Below, in pieces: positions 18,694 through 27,367 of a DNA stretch of 64,000 bases. Made by a program: the position numbers and the translations under genes. The DNA comes from Sporosarcina thermotolerans (GTDB taxonomy: Bacteria; Bacillota; Bacilli; Bacillales_A; Planococcaceae), in NCBI RefSeq assembly GCF_030067815.1, contig NZ_CP125968.1, positions 928,501-992,500 of the forward strand. The letters run 5' to 3'. The notes under the pieces were generated by a model. That model made no database searches and had not been told where the DNA came from. It saw only the letters and a list, made by a program, of their open reading frames with translations. How positions within the stretch are numbered: position 1 is the first letter of the stretch; each line of letters starts with the position of its first letter.

Positions 18694-19047
18694 ATGGCAC
18701 GTAAACGTGGAAATGGATTACTTCTTGCTACATTAGCTGCAGGGGCATACGCATATTTTAGTAAAAAGGAAAATCGCGATAAGGCAATGGTCGCTGTCAA
18801 CAATATGAAAACAAAAGTTGATTCCTTCATGACTTCGCAAAAACTGAACCGCTCAGATGATACAAAGGCAGGCCACTCAGATCCGTATGATTTACAGGAT
18901 AATAAAATGGTGAGTGAAGGCGCACAAACAAGCGTCCATTATTATAATCAAGAAGTCGAAGACAAGACCAAAGGCGAAGACGGCCTTTACCATAAGAAAG
19001 AAGTGCCAAGCCAAGCCCCGCAAAACGATAATCAGAAAAGTGAATGA
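18694..19047 (+). CDS. YtxH-like small anchored protein
   Basis: 117-residue protein with one N-terminal hydrophobic stretch (NGLLLATLAAGAYAYFSKKENRDKAM) followed by a hydrophilic, Lys/Asp/Gln-rich tail. The helix plus SKKENRDKA resembles YtxH-type general stress proteins, but the similarity is weak and the tail (SVHYYNQEVEDKTKGEDGLYHKKEV) is not familiar. ATG 18694 is nine bases after GGAGGA; the earlier ATG at 18685 directly abuts it. Followed by its own terminator. Confidence 0.6.
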   Translation: MARKRGNGLLLATLAAGAYAYFSKKENRDKAMVAVNNMKTKVDSFMTSQKLNRSDDTKAGHSDPYDLQDNKMVSEGAQTSVHYYNQEVEDKTKGEDGLYHKKEVPSQAPQNDNQKSE

Positions 19048-19050
19048 TTC

Positions 19051-19076
19051 AAACGCTTCCCTAACGGAAGCGTTTT
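19051..19076 (+). terminator. Terminator
   Basis: AAACGCTTCC-CTAA-CGGAAGCGTTTTATT right after the YtxH-like gene. Confidence 0.88.
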
Positions 19077-19195
19077 ATTATGGACCGGAATCCCGATTTT
19101 ATAGATAAATCCACATAATCGACGAACATTAATTGTAATTGCATAGTGAATTGATGTATACTTTTCAGTAGTTTGAAATAGTGAAGGTGAATCTA

Positions 19196-20056
19196 TTGAA
19201 GAAAAAACTTGGCTTATTCACGATATTAATGACCGCCGCAGTTTTTCTGAGCGGTTGTTCGGGAGTTCAGAACAAAGAAGGTACATTCTATAATATTTTC
19301 GTAAAACCAATGGAATGGCTACTCCATTATCTTGGAGAGACATTTAACGGAAGTTACGGTTTGGCAATCATTTTGATCACCGTTGCAATCCGTTTGGTCT
19401 TGATGCCACTTATGTTGAAAAACTATAAGGCGCAACAAGAAATGAAAGTAAAAATGGATGCCCTGCGCCCAGAAATGGAAGATATCCAAAAACGGATTAA
19501 AGCAGCGAAAGAAAAGGAAGACAAAGAAGAACAGATGAAACTCCAACAGGAAATGATGGGCTTGTATTCGAAGCATGGTGTCAATCCTTTGAACATGGGT
19601 TGTCTTCCGTTAATCATCCAGATGCCTATTATCATGGGGCTTTACTTTGCAATTCTTTATGCTCCACCGGAAGTAAAAGAGCATCAATTCCTTTGGTTCA
19701 AATTAGGTGAACCGGACAAAATCATGATGCTTGTCGCAGGTGCCGTTTACTTTGTCCAAGCACGTGTTTCCCTATGGACAATGCCTGAACAGCAAAAACA
19801 ACAGATGAAGTTATTCATCTACATGTCACCAATCATGATTATGTTCATCTCCTTCTCGGTTATGGCAGCATTGCCACTCTACTGGGCGGTCGGCGGACTA
19901 CTGCTTATTTTCCAAACGTATCTTGGACGCAAATTTTACTATAAAGAAGTACAACCAGCGGCTCCAGCTGTAAAAGAAGCCGAAGCGGAAAAGATAGATG
20001 AAAAGAAAGTGGAAAAGAATGTAGATATGAAAGTGGATAAAAAAGACGAAAAGTAA
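19196..20056 (+). CDS. yidC: Membrane protein insertase YidC/Oxa1 (lipoprotein type)
   Basis: 286-residue Gram-positive YidC. A signal peptide with lipobox VFLSGCSG (Cys about residue 20) anchors the N-terminus as a lipoprotein. The five conserved membrane segments follow, with the hydrophilic-groove Arg in AIRLVLMPLML, the coiled cytosolic loop (EDIQKRIKAAKEKEDKEEQMK), and MYSKHGVNPLNMGCLPLIIQMPI-like stretches. The tail is Lys/Glu-rich and probably binds ribosomes. The start is TTG 19196 behind GAAGGTGA. It inserts membrane proteins alone or with Sec. It is not next to rnpA, so this is probably the second (YqjG-type) or a stand-alone paralogue. Confidence 0.94.
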   Translation: MKKKLGLFTILMTAAVFLSGCSGVQNKEGTFYNIFVKPMEWLLHYLGETFNGSYGLAIILITVAIRLVLMPLMLKNYKAQQEMKVKMDALRPEMEDIQKRIKAAKEKEDKEEQMKLQQEMMGLYSKHGVNPLNMGCLPLIIQMPIIMGLYFAILYAPPEVKEHQFLWFKLGEPDKIMMLVAGAVYFVQARVSLWTMPEQQKQQMKLFIYMSPIMIMFISFSVMAALPLYWAVGGLLLIFQTYLGRKFYYKEVQPAAPAVKEAEAEKIDEKKVEKNVDMKVDKKDEK

Positions 20057-20078
20057 GATTGAACAAAGAGATACGATG

Positions 20079-20106
20079 GGCCGGGGAGCAATCTCTGGCC
20101 TTTTTT
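20079..20106 (+). terminator. Terminator or attenuator
   Basis: GGCCGGGGA / TCTCTGGCC with TTTTTT, between yidC and the small membrane gene at 20120, whose ribosome binding site follows at once. Confidence 0.65.
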
Positions 20107-20119
20107 GGAGGGAAATTAT

Positions 20120-20365
20120 ATGAAGCATACAAAAGTATTCGTAATAGGCATCATTTTATTCGCATTAGCGACCCTGATCTTCGTCATTAAAGGCCAGTTA
20201 GAGTATGCAGTCCTTATGATGATGGCCCTTTTCACGTTGACAAACGCCTCAAGGTCCAAGGCTTTCAAGGAGCAAGGCCACGAGCGGGAATCCAAATTGA
20301 TGCGCTATCTATCCATCTTTTTTGCCATTGGGTTCGTCATCGTCTTCTTCCTCATTTTCTTTTGA
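20120..20365 (+). CDS. Small three-helix membrane protein
   Basis: 81 residues starting MKHTKVFVIGIILFALATLI, with two N-terminal helices joined by KGQLEYA and a third C-terminal helix (LSIFFAIGFVIVFFLIFF). The internal loop NASRSKAFKEQGHERESKLMRY is basic. ATG follows TGGAGGG. I do not recognise a named family. It may be co-transcribed with yidC if the hairpin at 20079 is leaky. Confidence 0.65.
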   Translation: MKHTKVFVIGIILFALATLIFVIKGQLEYAVLMMMALFTLTNASRSKAFKEQGHERESKLMRYLSIFFAIGFVIVFFLIFF

Positions 20366-20426
20366 TAAATAAATCTGTTTGATGCCACTTTATTATTTAG
20401 GTGAATCCGTTGATTTATCTTCAATT

Positions 20427-20468
20427 TAAAAAACGCTCCCCGGGAACAGAATCAATCCGGAGAACGTC
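20427..20468 (-). terminator. Terminator of the MFS gene
   Basis: Read on the minus strand, CTCCGG / CCGGGGAG with outer AACG/CGTT pairs, then TTTTTT. Confidence 0.65.
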
Positions 20469-20473
20469 ACTAT

Positions 20474-21628
20474 TTAATAAGCAAACTTTTTTCGTGTCAT
20501 CAACACAATAATGATTGCTGGCACAGAACAGACGGTCATTCCCAAAAACGCGGTTCCCGGCGAAATTTCATACAGGAAGCCGGCAGGGAACGTCAGAATA
20601 GCCGTACTCAAACTCATTGCAAATGCTGCGTAAAACCCTTGCGCTGAAGCAATCTGAGAATGTGGCAGCTTTACAGAAATGTATTGAATGAACGCGTAAT
20701 GGGCAATTCCAAATGAAGCGGCATGCAACATTTGCGTCCCGATGAACATACTCGCAGTTGGGACAAGGAATACAAGCACCCAACGTACAGTTGACCCGAT
20801 AGCTGCGATTAGGAACATCGTCGAGATCCTGACTTTTGACAATAAACGATCTGCCTGGGTGAAAAACAAGATTTCGAACAATACGGCGATATTCAAAATG
20901 ATTCCAATATAAAAACCATTGATATTCAAATCATCAAGGTAAATAAACCCGTAATTATAATAAGAGGCATGGGCCCCTTGCAAAAGTATTGCTAACACCA
21001 TAACGACAAGGAAGCCCCTTGTTGCGAATAACGTTTTCACCCCTGTTTTTTGAACAGACGATTTTTCCCGATTGGGGATGCTTTGTAAAATACCTGGCGC
21101 CGGACGTGAGAAGAAGACAACAGCAATCCCGAGACCAATGATCATGAGATAGAGGATGGCTTGTTCATTCCAAATGGCTGTCGCAGCTCCAACTATAAGA
21201 AGTGCAGCCGTATATCCGATTGATCCGAATGAACGACTTTTACCATAATGGACACGTTCCTTTTGCATAAGAACTGATGCACCGCTTTCAACAGCAGGTA
21301 GAATGATAGGATATACTGCACTGAAAAGCACAGTTATGATGAATAATACAATGTAAGGCGAATCAGGAATATAAAGGATAGCTAATAAGAGCGATAAAAT
21401 AGATGTCCATTTAATGACCTGGATATACGAGCTTCTTGCCGTCAAATACGGGAACACAAGAAAGTTCGAGAATGAACGTGCAATCATTCCGACGCCCATT
21501 ATAATACTTGCTGCAGGGACAGAGAGACCTTTTTCAATCGTCAACCAACCGGTCCAATAGGGAAGAAAAATGCCCCAAGTAAAGAAAAACGTCAAAAAAC
21601 TAATAGAGAGCCATCTTTGATTATTCAT
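20474..21628 (-). CDS. MFS permease, HcaT/nucleoside-symporter-like
   Basis: 384-residue protein with twelve predicted membrane segments. The opening LSISFLTFFFTWGIFLPYWTGWL and the loop YGKSRSFGSIGYTAALLIVG resemble the phenylpropionate permease (HcaT, LacY-like) and nucleoside:H+ symporter groups. The helix-10 region TQMLHAASFGIAHYAFIQYIS is also typical of HcaT. Substrate not predictable. Start ATG 21628 in front of GGATCCGAC; no strong ribosome binding site is visible. Transcribed away from the carboxypeptidase gene. Confidence 0.82.
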   Translation of the reverse strand: MNNQRWLSISFLTFFFTWGIFLPYWTGWLTIEKGLSVPAASIIMGVGMIARSFSNFLVFPYLTARSSYIQVIKWTSILSLLLAILYIPDSPYIVLFIITVLFSAVYPIILPAVESGASVLMQKERVHYGKSRSFGSIGYTAALLIVGAATAIWNEQAILYLMIIGLGIAVVFFSRPAPGILQSIPNREKSSVQKTGVKTLFATRGFLVVMVLAILLQGAHASYYNYGFIYLDDLNINGFYIGIILNIAVLFEILFFTQADRLLSKVRISTMFLIAAIGSTVRWVLVFLVPTASMFIGTQMLHAASFGIAHYAFIQYISVKLPHSQIASAQGFYAAFAMSLSTAILTFPAGFLYEISPGTAFLGMTVCSVPAIIIVLMTRKKFAY

Positions 21629-21777
21629 GTCGGATCCTCACAATCATTCATTTACACATTTGAAAATAAATGATAGCATACACAGACTAGAAATAACATA
21701 CTGATAGTCTTTGTAATACGATTCATTTTATAATAAAACGTTAAGAGATACCTATAGTAGAAGGAAGGCCAACTAAG

Positions 21778-22716
21778 ATGAACCGGAAGCGTAGAAGCAC
21801 GTACTCGAAAAAATCCAACAAAGCATTGACGATTACACTACTTTTAGTCGGCGCATTACTTACCGCAATCGTAGTGTGGATCGGCTTTAATGATTGGGAT
21901 GTAAATAAAAGTTTAAACCAGATAGGCATTGAAGGGCCTAAAGAACAACCATTGATCGTCCAAGAACCGGAGGAGCCGGAGACAGATGACGATACTGACA
22001 TAGTAGAACTGCCGCCAGTCACAGAAGAGCCGGTTGATGAAGAACCTGAGACTGAAGTGAAGGAAGAGCCGAAAGAAATTGAAAAAGACGTTCCGAAAAC
22101 GACTACACCAAAAGATAAGGACAAATCAGAAGGGACAACCCCTCCTGTAAGCCTAAACAAAAGCGGATATATTGAAGGTCAAAAACTTCCTGATGAACCG
22201 ACGTATGTGAATGGTATTTTGATAGCTAATAAAAAATACCCATTACCAAAAACGTTTGCCCCGAAGGAAAGCGTAGAGGCGAGAGAGGCATTCGAAGAAA
22301 TGGTAGCGGAAGCAAAGCTGTCTGGCATCAATCTAACAGCTTTCAGTACATATCGTTCGTATGAATACCAAGTTTCGCTTTACGACCGTTACGTGCAGAA
22401 AGACGGCGTGGAGAAGGCTGATCGGTATAGTGCAAGACCTGGTTATTCCGAACATCAAACTGGCCTTGCCTTTGATATCGGTGAAGTGAACTATGAAAAA
22501 CATTGGGCCTCTACCTCTTTTGGGGAAACTGAGGCGGGGAAATGGGTGGCGGCGAACGCTTACCGCTATGGCTTCATCCTGCGCTATCCGAAAGGCAAGG
22601 AAGAAATTACAGGCTATATGCAGGAACCCTGGCACTTCCGTTACGTTGGTAAAGAGGTAGCTGAAGAAATCTTTAAACGTAATGTAACTCTTGAAGAATA
22701 CCTCGGACTAAATTGA
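21778..22716 (+). CDS. D-alanyl-D-alanine carboxypeptidase, VanY family (M15B)
   Basis: 312 residues. A single N-terminal membrane anchor (about residues 15-38) is followed by a long acidic, Pro/Glu-rich linker (about 55-130) and the catalytic VanY domain (about 145-305). Zinc ligands are visible in SEHQTGLAFDIG (His and Asp) and EPWHFRYVG (His), with the catalytic Glu in QEPWHF. It trims the terminal D-Ala of cell-wall pentapeptides outside the membrane. No vancomycin resistance cluster is near, so housekeeping wall remodelling is likely. ATG follows AAGGAAGG. Confidence 0.92.
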   Translation: MNRKRRSTYSKKSNKALTITLLLVGALLTAIVVWIGFNDWDVNKSLNQIGIEGPKEQPLIVQEPEEPETDDDTDIVELPPVTEEPVDEEPETEVKEEPKEIEKDVPKTTTPKDKDKSEGTTPPVSLNKSGYIEGQKLPDEPTYVNGILIANKKYPLPKTFAPKESVEAREAFEEMVAEAKLSGINLTAFSTYRSYEYQVSLYDRYVQKDGVEKADRYSARPGYSEHQTGLAFDIGEVNYEKHWASTSFGETEAGKWVAANAYRYGFILRYPKGKEEITGYMQEPWHFRYVGKEVAEEIFKRNVTLEEYLGLN

Positions 22717-22718
22717 AG

Positions 22719-22760
22719 AAGCATCCACCTTATTCGAAACACTTCGGCAGGTGGATGCTT
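22719..22760. terminator. Bidirectional terminator
   Basis: AAGCATCCACCT / AGGTGGATGCTT between vanY-like gene and cls. Confidence 0.88.
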
Positions 22761-22772
22761 TTCTGTTAGTTC

Positions 22773-24224
22773 TTATAGTATAGGTGACAGCAATCTTGAA
22801 ACCGATTCTTTGATTTTAATCCAACGGGTCCGGTTTGCGTACATTTCATAAGTTAGTTCAGTAGAAAGCTGCATATCTTGTTCGAATAGCTCGGCGAGTT
22901 CATGTGATTTTTCTCGATCATAGATGAAAGCATTGATCTCAAAATTGAGTTTGAAGCTCCGTACATCGATATTTGCCGTTCCGACAGTTGAAAGTTCATC
23001 ATCCACAACGATTTGCTTTGCATGCATAAATCCATTTTCATAAATATATACCTTTGCGCCGGCCTTCAATAGCTTCCCGACATTTGAATACGTTGCCCAA
23101 TACACAAACATATGGTCCGGTTTATTCGGAATCATGATTCGAACATCCACGCCTGATAGACAGGCAATTCGTATCGCATCGAGAAAACTAATATCTGGAA
23201 TGAAGTACGGTGTTTGGATATAAATATATTCCTTCGCTAAGAAGATCATCTTCAAATAGCCATCTTTAATTTGTTCCCATTCGGCGTCAGGACCACTCGA
23301 TACAATTTGCAAACCGACAGAACCTTTTCGAGGAATTGCGGGGAAGTACCGTTCTGCATATACGATATCATCTCGATCCGAAGCTTGGTTCCAGTCAAGG
23401 ATGAAACGTGTTTGTAGTGGATGAAGTGCACTTCCTTCAATTCGAAGATGGGTATCGCGCCAATAACCGAACTTCTTATCATGCCCAAGGTATTCATCAC
23501 CTACGTTGAAGCCGCCGATATAGCCGATTCTTCCATCGACGATGACTATTTTCCGGTGATTCCGGTAGTTAAGTCGCGGGTTGATGAGTGGTAGTACGGC
23601 AGGGAAAAACGCTGCTACTTCACCACCGCAATCGATCAGCTCTTTTAAATGTCTAATTCGCAAGCCCCGTGAGCCGATATCGTCGAAAAGGACACGAACT
23701 TTGACCCCTTGTTTAGCCTTTTTGATCAGCACATCCAAAATACGATTCCCTAAGGCGTCCAGCCGCAAAATATAATATTGGAAATGGATATGGTCTTTTG
23801 CATTTTCAAGATCATGCAGCAACGCGTCAAACTTTGCCACACCATCATTAAACACTTGCACGTCATTGTCTTGTGTAAGTACTGCATGGTTATTGCGAAG
23901 ATGTAGGTTAATCATATCTTGGTAATGGGCGGTATCGTCCAATCTGAAATCGAATGTTCCCTTTTCGATTGCTTCAATCTGGTAATCGATCAATGTTTCG
24001 ATACCAATGCGATTTTTACCTTCCCATCTGAATAAATGCCTTTTCCCTAACTTCCTTCCAAATAATAGATAAATGAAGAAGCCGAAAAAAGGAACGAAAA
24101 ATAGGACAAGTAACCATGCCCATGTTGCAGTGGGATCTCTTCTTTCGAGGAAAATGAGCGCAATCGCTAGAAATATGTTCAATGTAAATATGGCTGTTAC
24201 CGTAATTGAAATTAAACCCGCCAT
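22773..24224 (-). CDS. cls: Cardiolipin synthase
   Basis: 483-residue bacterial ClsA-type enzyme that joins two phosphatidylglycerol molecules into cardiolipin. Two N-terminal membrane helices (about residues 3-60) are followed by two phospholipase D domains with HKD motifs HRKIVIVDGRIGYIGGFN (about 220) and HAKQIVVDDELSTVGTANID (about 400). The spacing and length are typical. ATG 24224 is preceded by GGAGGGC. Monocistronic and convergent with the carboxypeptidase gene. Confidence 0.95.
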   Translation of the reverse strand: MAGLISITVTAIFTLNIFLAIALIFLERRDPTATWAWLLVLFFVPFFGFFIYLLFGRKLGKRHLFRWEGKNRIGIETLIDYQIEAIEKGTFDFRLDDTAHYQDMINLHLRNNHAVLTQDNDVQVFNDGVAKFDALLHDLENAKDHIHFQYYILRLDALGNRILDVLIKKAKQGVKVRVLFDDIGSRGLRIRHLKELIDCGGEVAAFFPAVLPLINPRLNYRNHRKIVIVDGRIGYIGGFNVGDEYLGHDKKFGYWRDTHLRIEGSALHPLQTRFILDWNQASDRDDIVYAERYFPAIPRKGSVGLQIVSSGPDAEWEQIKDGYLKMIFLAKEYIYIQTPYFIPDISFLDAIRIACLSGVDVRIMIPNKPDHMFVYWATYSNVGKLLKAGAKVYIYENGFMHAKQIVVDDELSTVGTANIDVRSFKLNFEINAFIYDREKSHELAELFEQDMQLSTELTYEMYANRTRWIKIKESVSRLLSPIL

Positions 24225-24380
24225 ATACGCCCTCCTTAGTCATTCTTCCTATCAGTATACAGAAAACAACCCCAAAATGAATAGAATACTTCTTTTTAGA
24301 TAAAACCTACTTGACTGATATGGATTAGGGATTTATAGTCTTTGTAGTAAGTTATACTATTCCGAGGGGGATAATTTGAG

Positions 24381-25772
24381 TTGGATACATTTCTATTGTT
24401 AATCAATATCGTTAGCTTTTTGCTACTGATTGGGCTTCTATATACTATGCACCGAAAAAAGGTTTCGTTTTCAAAAAGAGTATTTACGGGTCTCGGGCTC
24501 GGAATACTATTAGGGTTCATATTGAATATTGCGTATGGAGCCGATTCGGAGATTCTTTCTGAATCAGTAAGTTGGTTTAATATCGTTGGTACTGGCTATG
24601 TGAAACTTCTTCAAATGATTGTCGTGCCACTCGTTTTCATATCTATTCTTGGTGCCTTTACAAAGGTAACGATTGGTAAGAACTTCGGAAAGATGGCAGG
24701 AATGATTTTGGGGATTCTTGTAGGAACGACTGCAATTGCAGCCGTAGTCGGAATCTCTGCTTCATTATTATTCGGTTTGGATGCATCTGAAATTGTCCAA
24801 GGAGAAGCAGAAACTGCTAGAGGTCTCTCTATAGAAGAGCGTTCCGCTGGAATGGGAGATAAGGCATTGCCGAATCAAATTCTTGATCTTCTACCAGCAA
24901 ATCCATTCCTTGACTTCACTGGTGCTCGTCCGACTTCTACTATCGGTGTCGTTATCTTCGCGGCGTTCTTAGGATTTGCATATTTGGCACTTGTTAGACG
25001 TGATGAAGAAAATGCGAACTTGGTGAAAAAAGGAATTGACGCTCTATATTCCTTAATTATGGGTGTCGTTAGAATCGTTTTACGTTTGACGCCCTATGGG
25101 ATTTTGGCAATCATCGCAAGGACTGTCGCAACCTCAGATTTCGCAGCCATATTTAGTCTAGGGAAATTTGTTCTTGCTTCCTATGTTGCGCTGATTATTA
25201 TGTTCATCATCCATTTAGTGATCGTCGCTATTTCTGGACTCAATCCGATTACGTATGTGAAGAAGACTTCGGAAGCATTGCTATTTGCTTTCTCGTCAAG
25301 ATCCAGTGCAGGTGCATTACCACTTAACATCAAAACGCAAACCGATCGTCTCGGTGTTCCAGATGGTGTTGCAAACTTCGCGGGCTCATTTGGTCTATCA
25401 ATCGGACAGAATGGTTGTGCGGGTGTTTACCCTGCGATGCTTGCAATTATGATTGCACCGACGGTTGGGCAAAATCCGCTGGAACCAACTTTCCTTATCA
25501 CGTTGATTGTCGTTGTTGCGATCAGCTCGTTCGGGGTAGCAGGAGTCGGCGGTGGGGCAACATTCGCTGCGATTCTCGTCCTATCCGCATTGAATCTTCC
25601 AATTGCTCTGGCAGGTCTATTGATTTCCGTTGAACCGCTCATCGATATGGGCCGAACTGCACTGAACGTTAGTGGTTCAATGACCGCAGGTGTAGCAACT
25701 GCGAGGGCGAATGGAGAATTGGATAAAGATATTTATAACGGTTCAATTGAACATCAATCGATTGAAGCATAA
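24381..25772 (+). CDS. tcyP: L-cystine transporter TcyP
   Basis: 463-residue sodium/proton:dicarboxylate-type symporter, exactly the length of B. subtilis TcyP. Visible: LLQMIVVPLVFISILGAFTK in the N-terminal half; the helical-hairpin serine-rich motif FSSRSSAGALPLN (about residue 300); and SFGVAGVGGGATFAAILVLS near the C-terminal substrate site, followed by SVEPLIDMGRTALNVSGSM. Imports cystine across the membrane. The start is TTG 24381 after GAGGGGG. Sulfur control by CymR would be expected from knowledge of Bacillus, but I see no clear box. Confidence 0.93.
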   Translation: MDTFLLLINIVSFLLLIGLLYTMHRKKVSFSKRVFTGLGLGILLGFILNIAYGADSEILSESVSWFNIVGTGYVKLLQMIVVPLVFISILGAFTKVTIGKNFGKMAGMILGILVGTTAIAAVVGISASLLFGLDASEIVQGEAETARGLSIEERSAGMGDKALPNQILDLLPANPFLDFTGARPTSTIGVVIFAAFLGFAYLALVRRDEENANLVKKGIDALYSLIMGVVRIVLRLTPYGILAIIARTVATSDFAAIFSLGKFVLASYVALIIMFIIHLVIVAISGLNPITYVKKTSEALLFAFSSRSSAGALPLNIKTQTDRLGVPDGVANFAGSFGLSIGQNGCAGVYPAMLAIMIAPTVGQNPLEPTFLITLIVVVAISSFGVAGVGGGATFAAILVLSALNLPIALAGLLISVEPLIDMGRTALNVSGSMTAGVATARANGELDKDIYNGSIEHQSIEA

Positions 25773-25776
25773 TAAT

Positions 25777-25812
25777 AAACGCCGCAAAAGCTTTTACGCT
25801 TTTGCGGCGTTT
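25777..25812. terminator. Bidirectional terminator
   Basis: AAACGCCGCAAAAGC / GCTTTTGCGGCGTTT between tcyP and the regulator gene. Confidence 0.9.
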
Positions 25813-25815
25813 TAT

Positions 25816-27039
25816 TTATTTCCGGATCGACTCATACGTTTTCATAATGAAATCCTTATAAGGCGTGCGCGGCATGCTGGATATATTGTCCACCGCAATC
25901 TCAATCGACCGGTGAGCCTCCGCTTTATCCCCTAACTCCAAATAACATAGGGCAGCATAGGCATCTTTTTCGTAGAAGATGGATAGATCGAATGGATGGT
26001 GGATGTAATCCGCTATTACAATTTTCCCGAAGCAGGATAGGGCCTCTTCGAATTTGCCAAGGCCATAAAGCACCTTGCCTTTTTCCATGTATGAATATGG
26101 GGTATGCCAATTTGAAAGATTATGTTCTTCATAATGGGCATCGATTAGCTCCATTGCCGCCTTATACTCTTTTTTATATGATGTTAAGTAATGAACCTTT
26201 GCGAAAATCGTAAAAAACATCACTTCTTTATCATCAGCAAACTCACCATATAGCAAAAGTTTACGTTCATAATATTCCATTGACTCGAGATCCTCGTTCA
26301 TCATTGCATGGAATGTCGCTAATCTGTACAAATGATCGATGCGATAGAAAACCTGATTCTCCTTCGAAAATTCAATCCCTGCATTCATAACGCGGATCGC
26401 CTCATCAGCATCACCTACTGCATAGTGGAGCACCGCCTCCAAATAGTCGAAGTCAAGTCGGGTGAGGGAGTCGATGAACACGCTTCGCTCTTCTATTTCG
26501 GATCTCTCCTTCAATAAGATATCAAGCGCGCTTTCGTAATCATGCTCCGTGAATTTTACCATCGATCGGAACATACCAACCGCTGCAAGACGACGAATAA
26601 TATTCATTTGGTCATATATAGCCCCAGCCTTATTTAAAAGTTCCTGCCAGCCATCCTTCTTCTCATAATAAAGGGCGCGGCTATAAATCTCCAAAAGCCT
26701 GGCCGCCTCATATCCCTGCGACAATTTCTCCACATAAGGCTCCACTAATTCAAGAATCTGCTTATATTCATCCTTCAGTTCGTCAACTTCAACAGTGAAT
26801 AGCTTCTCCACAGTTTTCAACAAATCCCGCAATTCCTGAGGGTTCACTTCCTCCAATAGTTTGGACACTTCAATACCAAGACGCTCCGCGATATAAGAAA
26901 GGCTCTCCATCGATGGATTCGCTTTATTGTTTTCGATTAAACTGAGCATCCCTTTTGTAAGCTGCTCTCCCGCCAATGCTTCCAATGTAAGTTTTCGCTG
27001 TTTACGCAGCACCCTGATCCGTTCGCCTAATGTTTGCAG
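25816..27039 (-). CDS. HTH (XRE) regulator with TPR repeats, RRNPP-like
   Basis: About 407 residues: an N-terminal XRE helix-turn-helix (residues 1-65; GERIRVLRKQRKLTLEALAG then SLIENNKANPSMESLSYIAERLG) and a long all-helical C-terminal part with TPR-like repeats (for example YSYMEKGKVLYGLGKFEEALSCFGKI and CYLELGDKAEAHRSIEIA). This is the architecture of PlcR/Rgg-type regulators that may sense peptides. The only start at proper distance (7 nt) from GGAGG is a CTG at 27039; no ATG, GTG or TTG lies between that site and the homologous region. Divergent from the MFS exporter at 27368, which it may control (inference). Confidence 0.8.
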   Translation of the reverse strand: MQTLGERIRVLRKQRKLTLEALAGEQLTKGMLSLIENNKANPSMESLSYIAERLGIEVSKLLEEVNPQELRDLLKTVEKLFTVEVDELKDEYKQILELVEPYVEKLSQGYEAARLLEIYSRALYYEKKDGWQELLNKAGAIYDQMNIIRRLAAVGMFRSMVKFTEHDYESALDILLKERSEIEERSVFIDSLTRLDFDYLEAVLHYAVGDADEAIRVMNAGIEFSKENQVFYRIDHLYRLATFHAMMNEDLESMEYYERKLLLYGEFADDKEVMFFTIFAKVHYLTSYKKEYKAAMELIDAHYEEHNLSNWHTPYSYMEKGKVLYGLGKFEEALSCFGKIVIADYIHHPFDLSIFYEKDAYAALCYLELGDKAEAHRSIEIAVDNISSMPRTPYKDFIMKTYESIRK

Positions 27040-27068
27040 GGGAACACCTCCGATTATGTTATCTAAAC

Positions 27069-27211
27069 GAGAACTCTTTGTGAGTAAATGAGAACTTCCC
27101 TTTGATAAAGGAGAATTCTTGCAAGTTAATGAGAACTTGCTGGTGATAAACGAGAACTCTATGCCTTTTAATGAGAACTTTCCAGTAATCAACGAGAACT
27201 TCTGAATCATT
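27069..27211. repeat. Array of seven 21-bp tandem repeats (array 1)
   Basis: Units begin GAGAACT at 27069, 27090, 27111, 27131, 27152, 27173 and 27194: period 21 bp, one unit of 20. Consensus GAGAACTt followed by a variable middle and a TGATAAAc-like end. Upstream of the regulator gene at 25816-27039. Confidence 0.9.
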
Positions 27212-27274
27212 GCAATGATTCAATTGTCCCCGTTTCATTTCACGCACAGCGTTCATACAATAAATCATTGCCTT

Positions 27275-27346
27275 TGTTTAATTATATTAAACTTTCTGTT
27301 GTAATGGAAGAGGGGGCGTGGTATTATTTGTTTAATCTTATTAAAT
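27275..27346 (+). promoter_or_regulatory. MFS promoter with paired 18-bp operators
   Basis: -35 TTGTAA (27299-27304), 17-bp spacer, -10 TATTAT (27322-27327). Palindromes TGTTTAATTATATTAAAC (27275-27292) and TGTTTAATCTTATTAAAT (27329-27346) lie on either side of the promoter, 54 bp apart. Confidence 0.65.
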
Positions 27347-27367
27347 TGACTGAATGGAGTGACACTT

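Noticed and set aside
22719..22760. Insertion-sequence inverted repeat between vanY and cls
   Set aside because: A simple bidirectional terminator; no transposase gene or target duplication occurs anywhere in the window.
27052..27210. N-terminal extension of the TPR regulator through array 1
   Set aside because: The extension is only the translated 21-bp repeat and lies upstream of the ribosome binding site.
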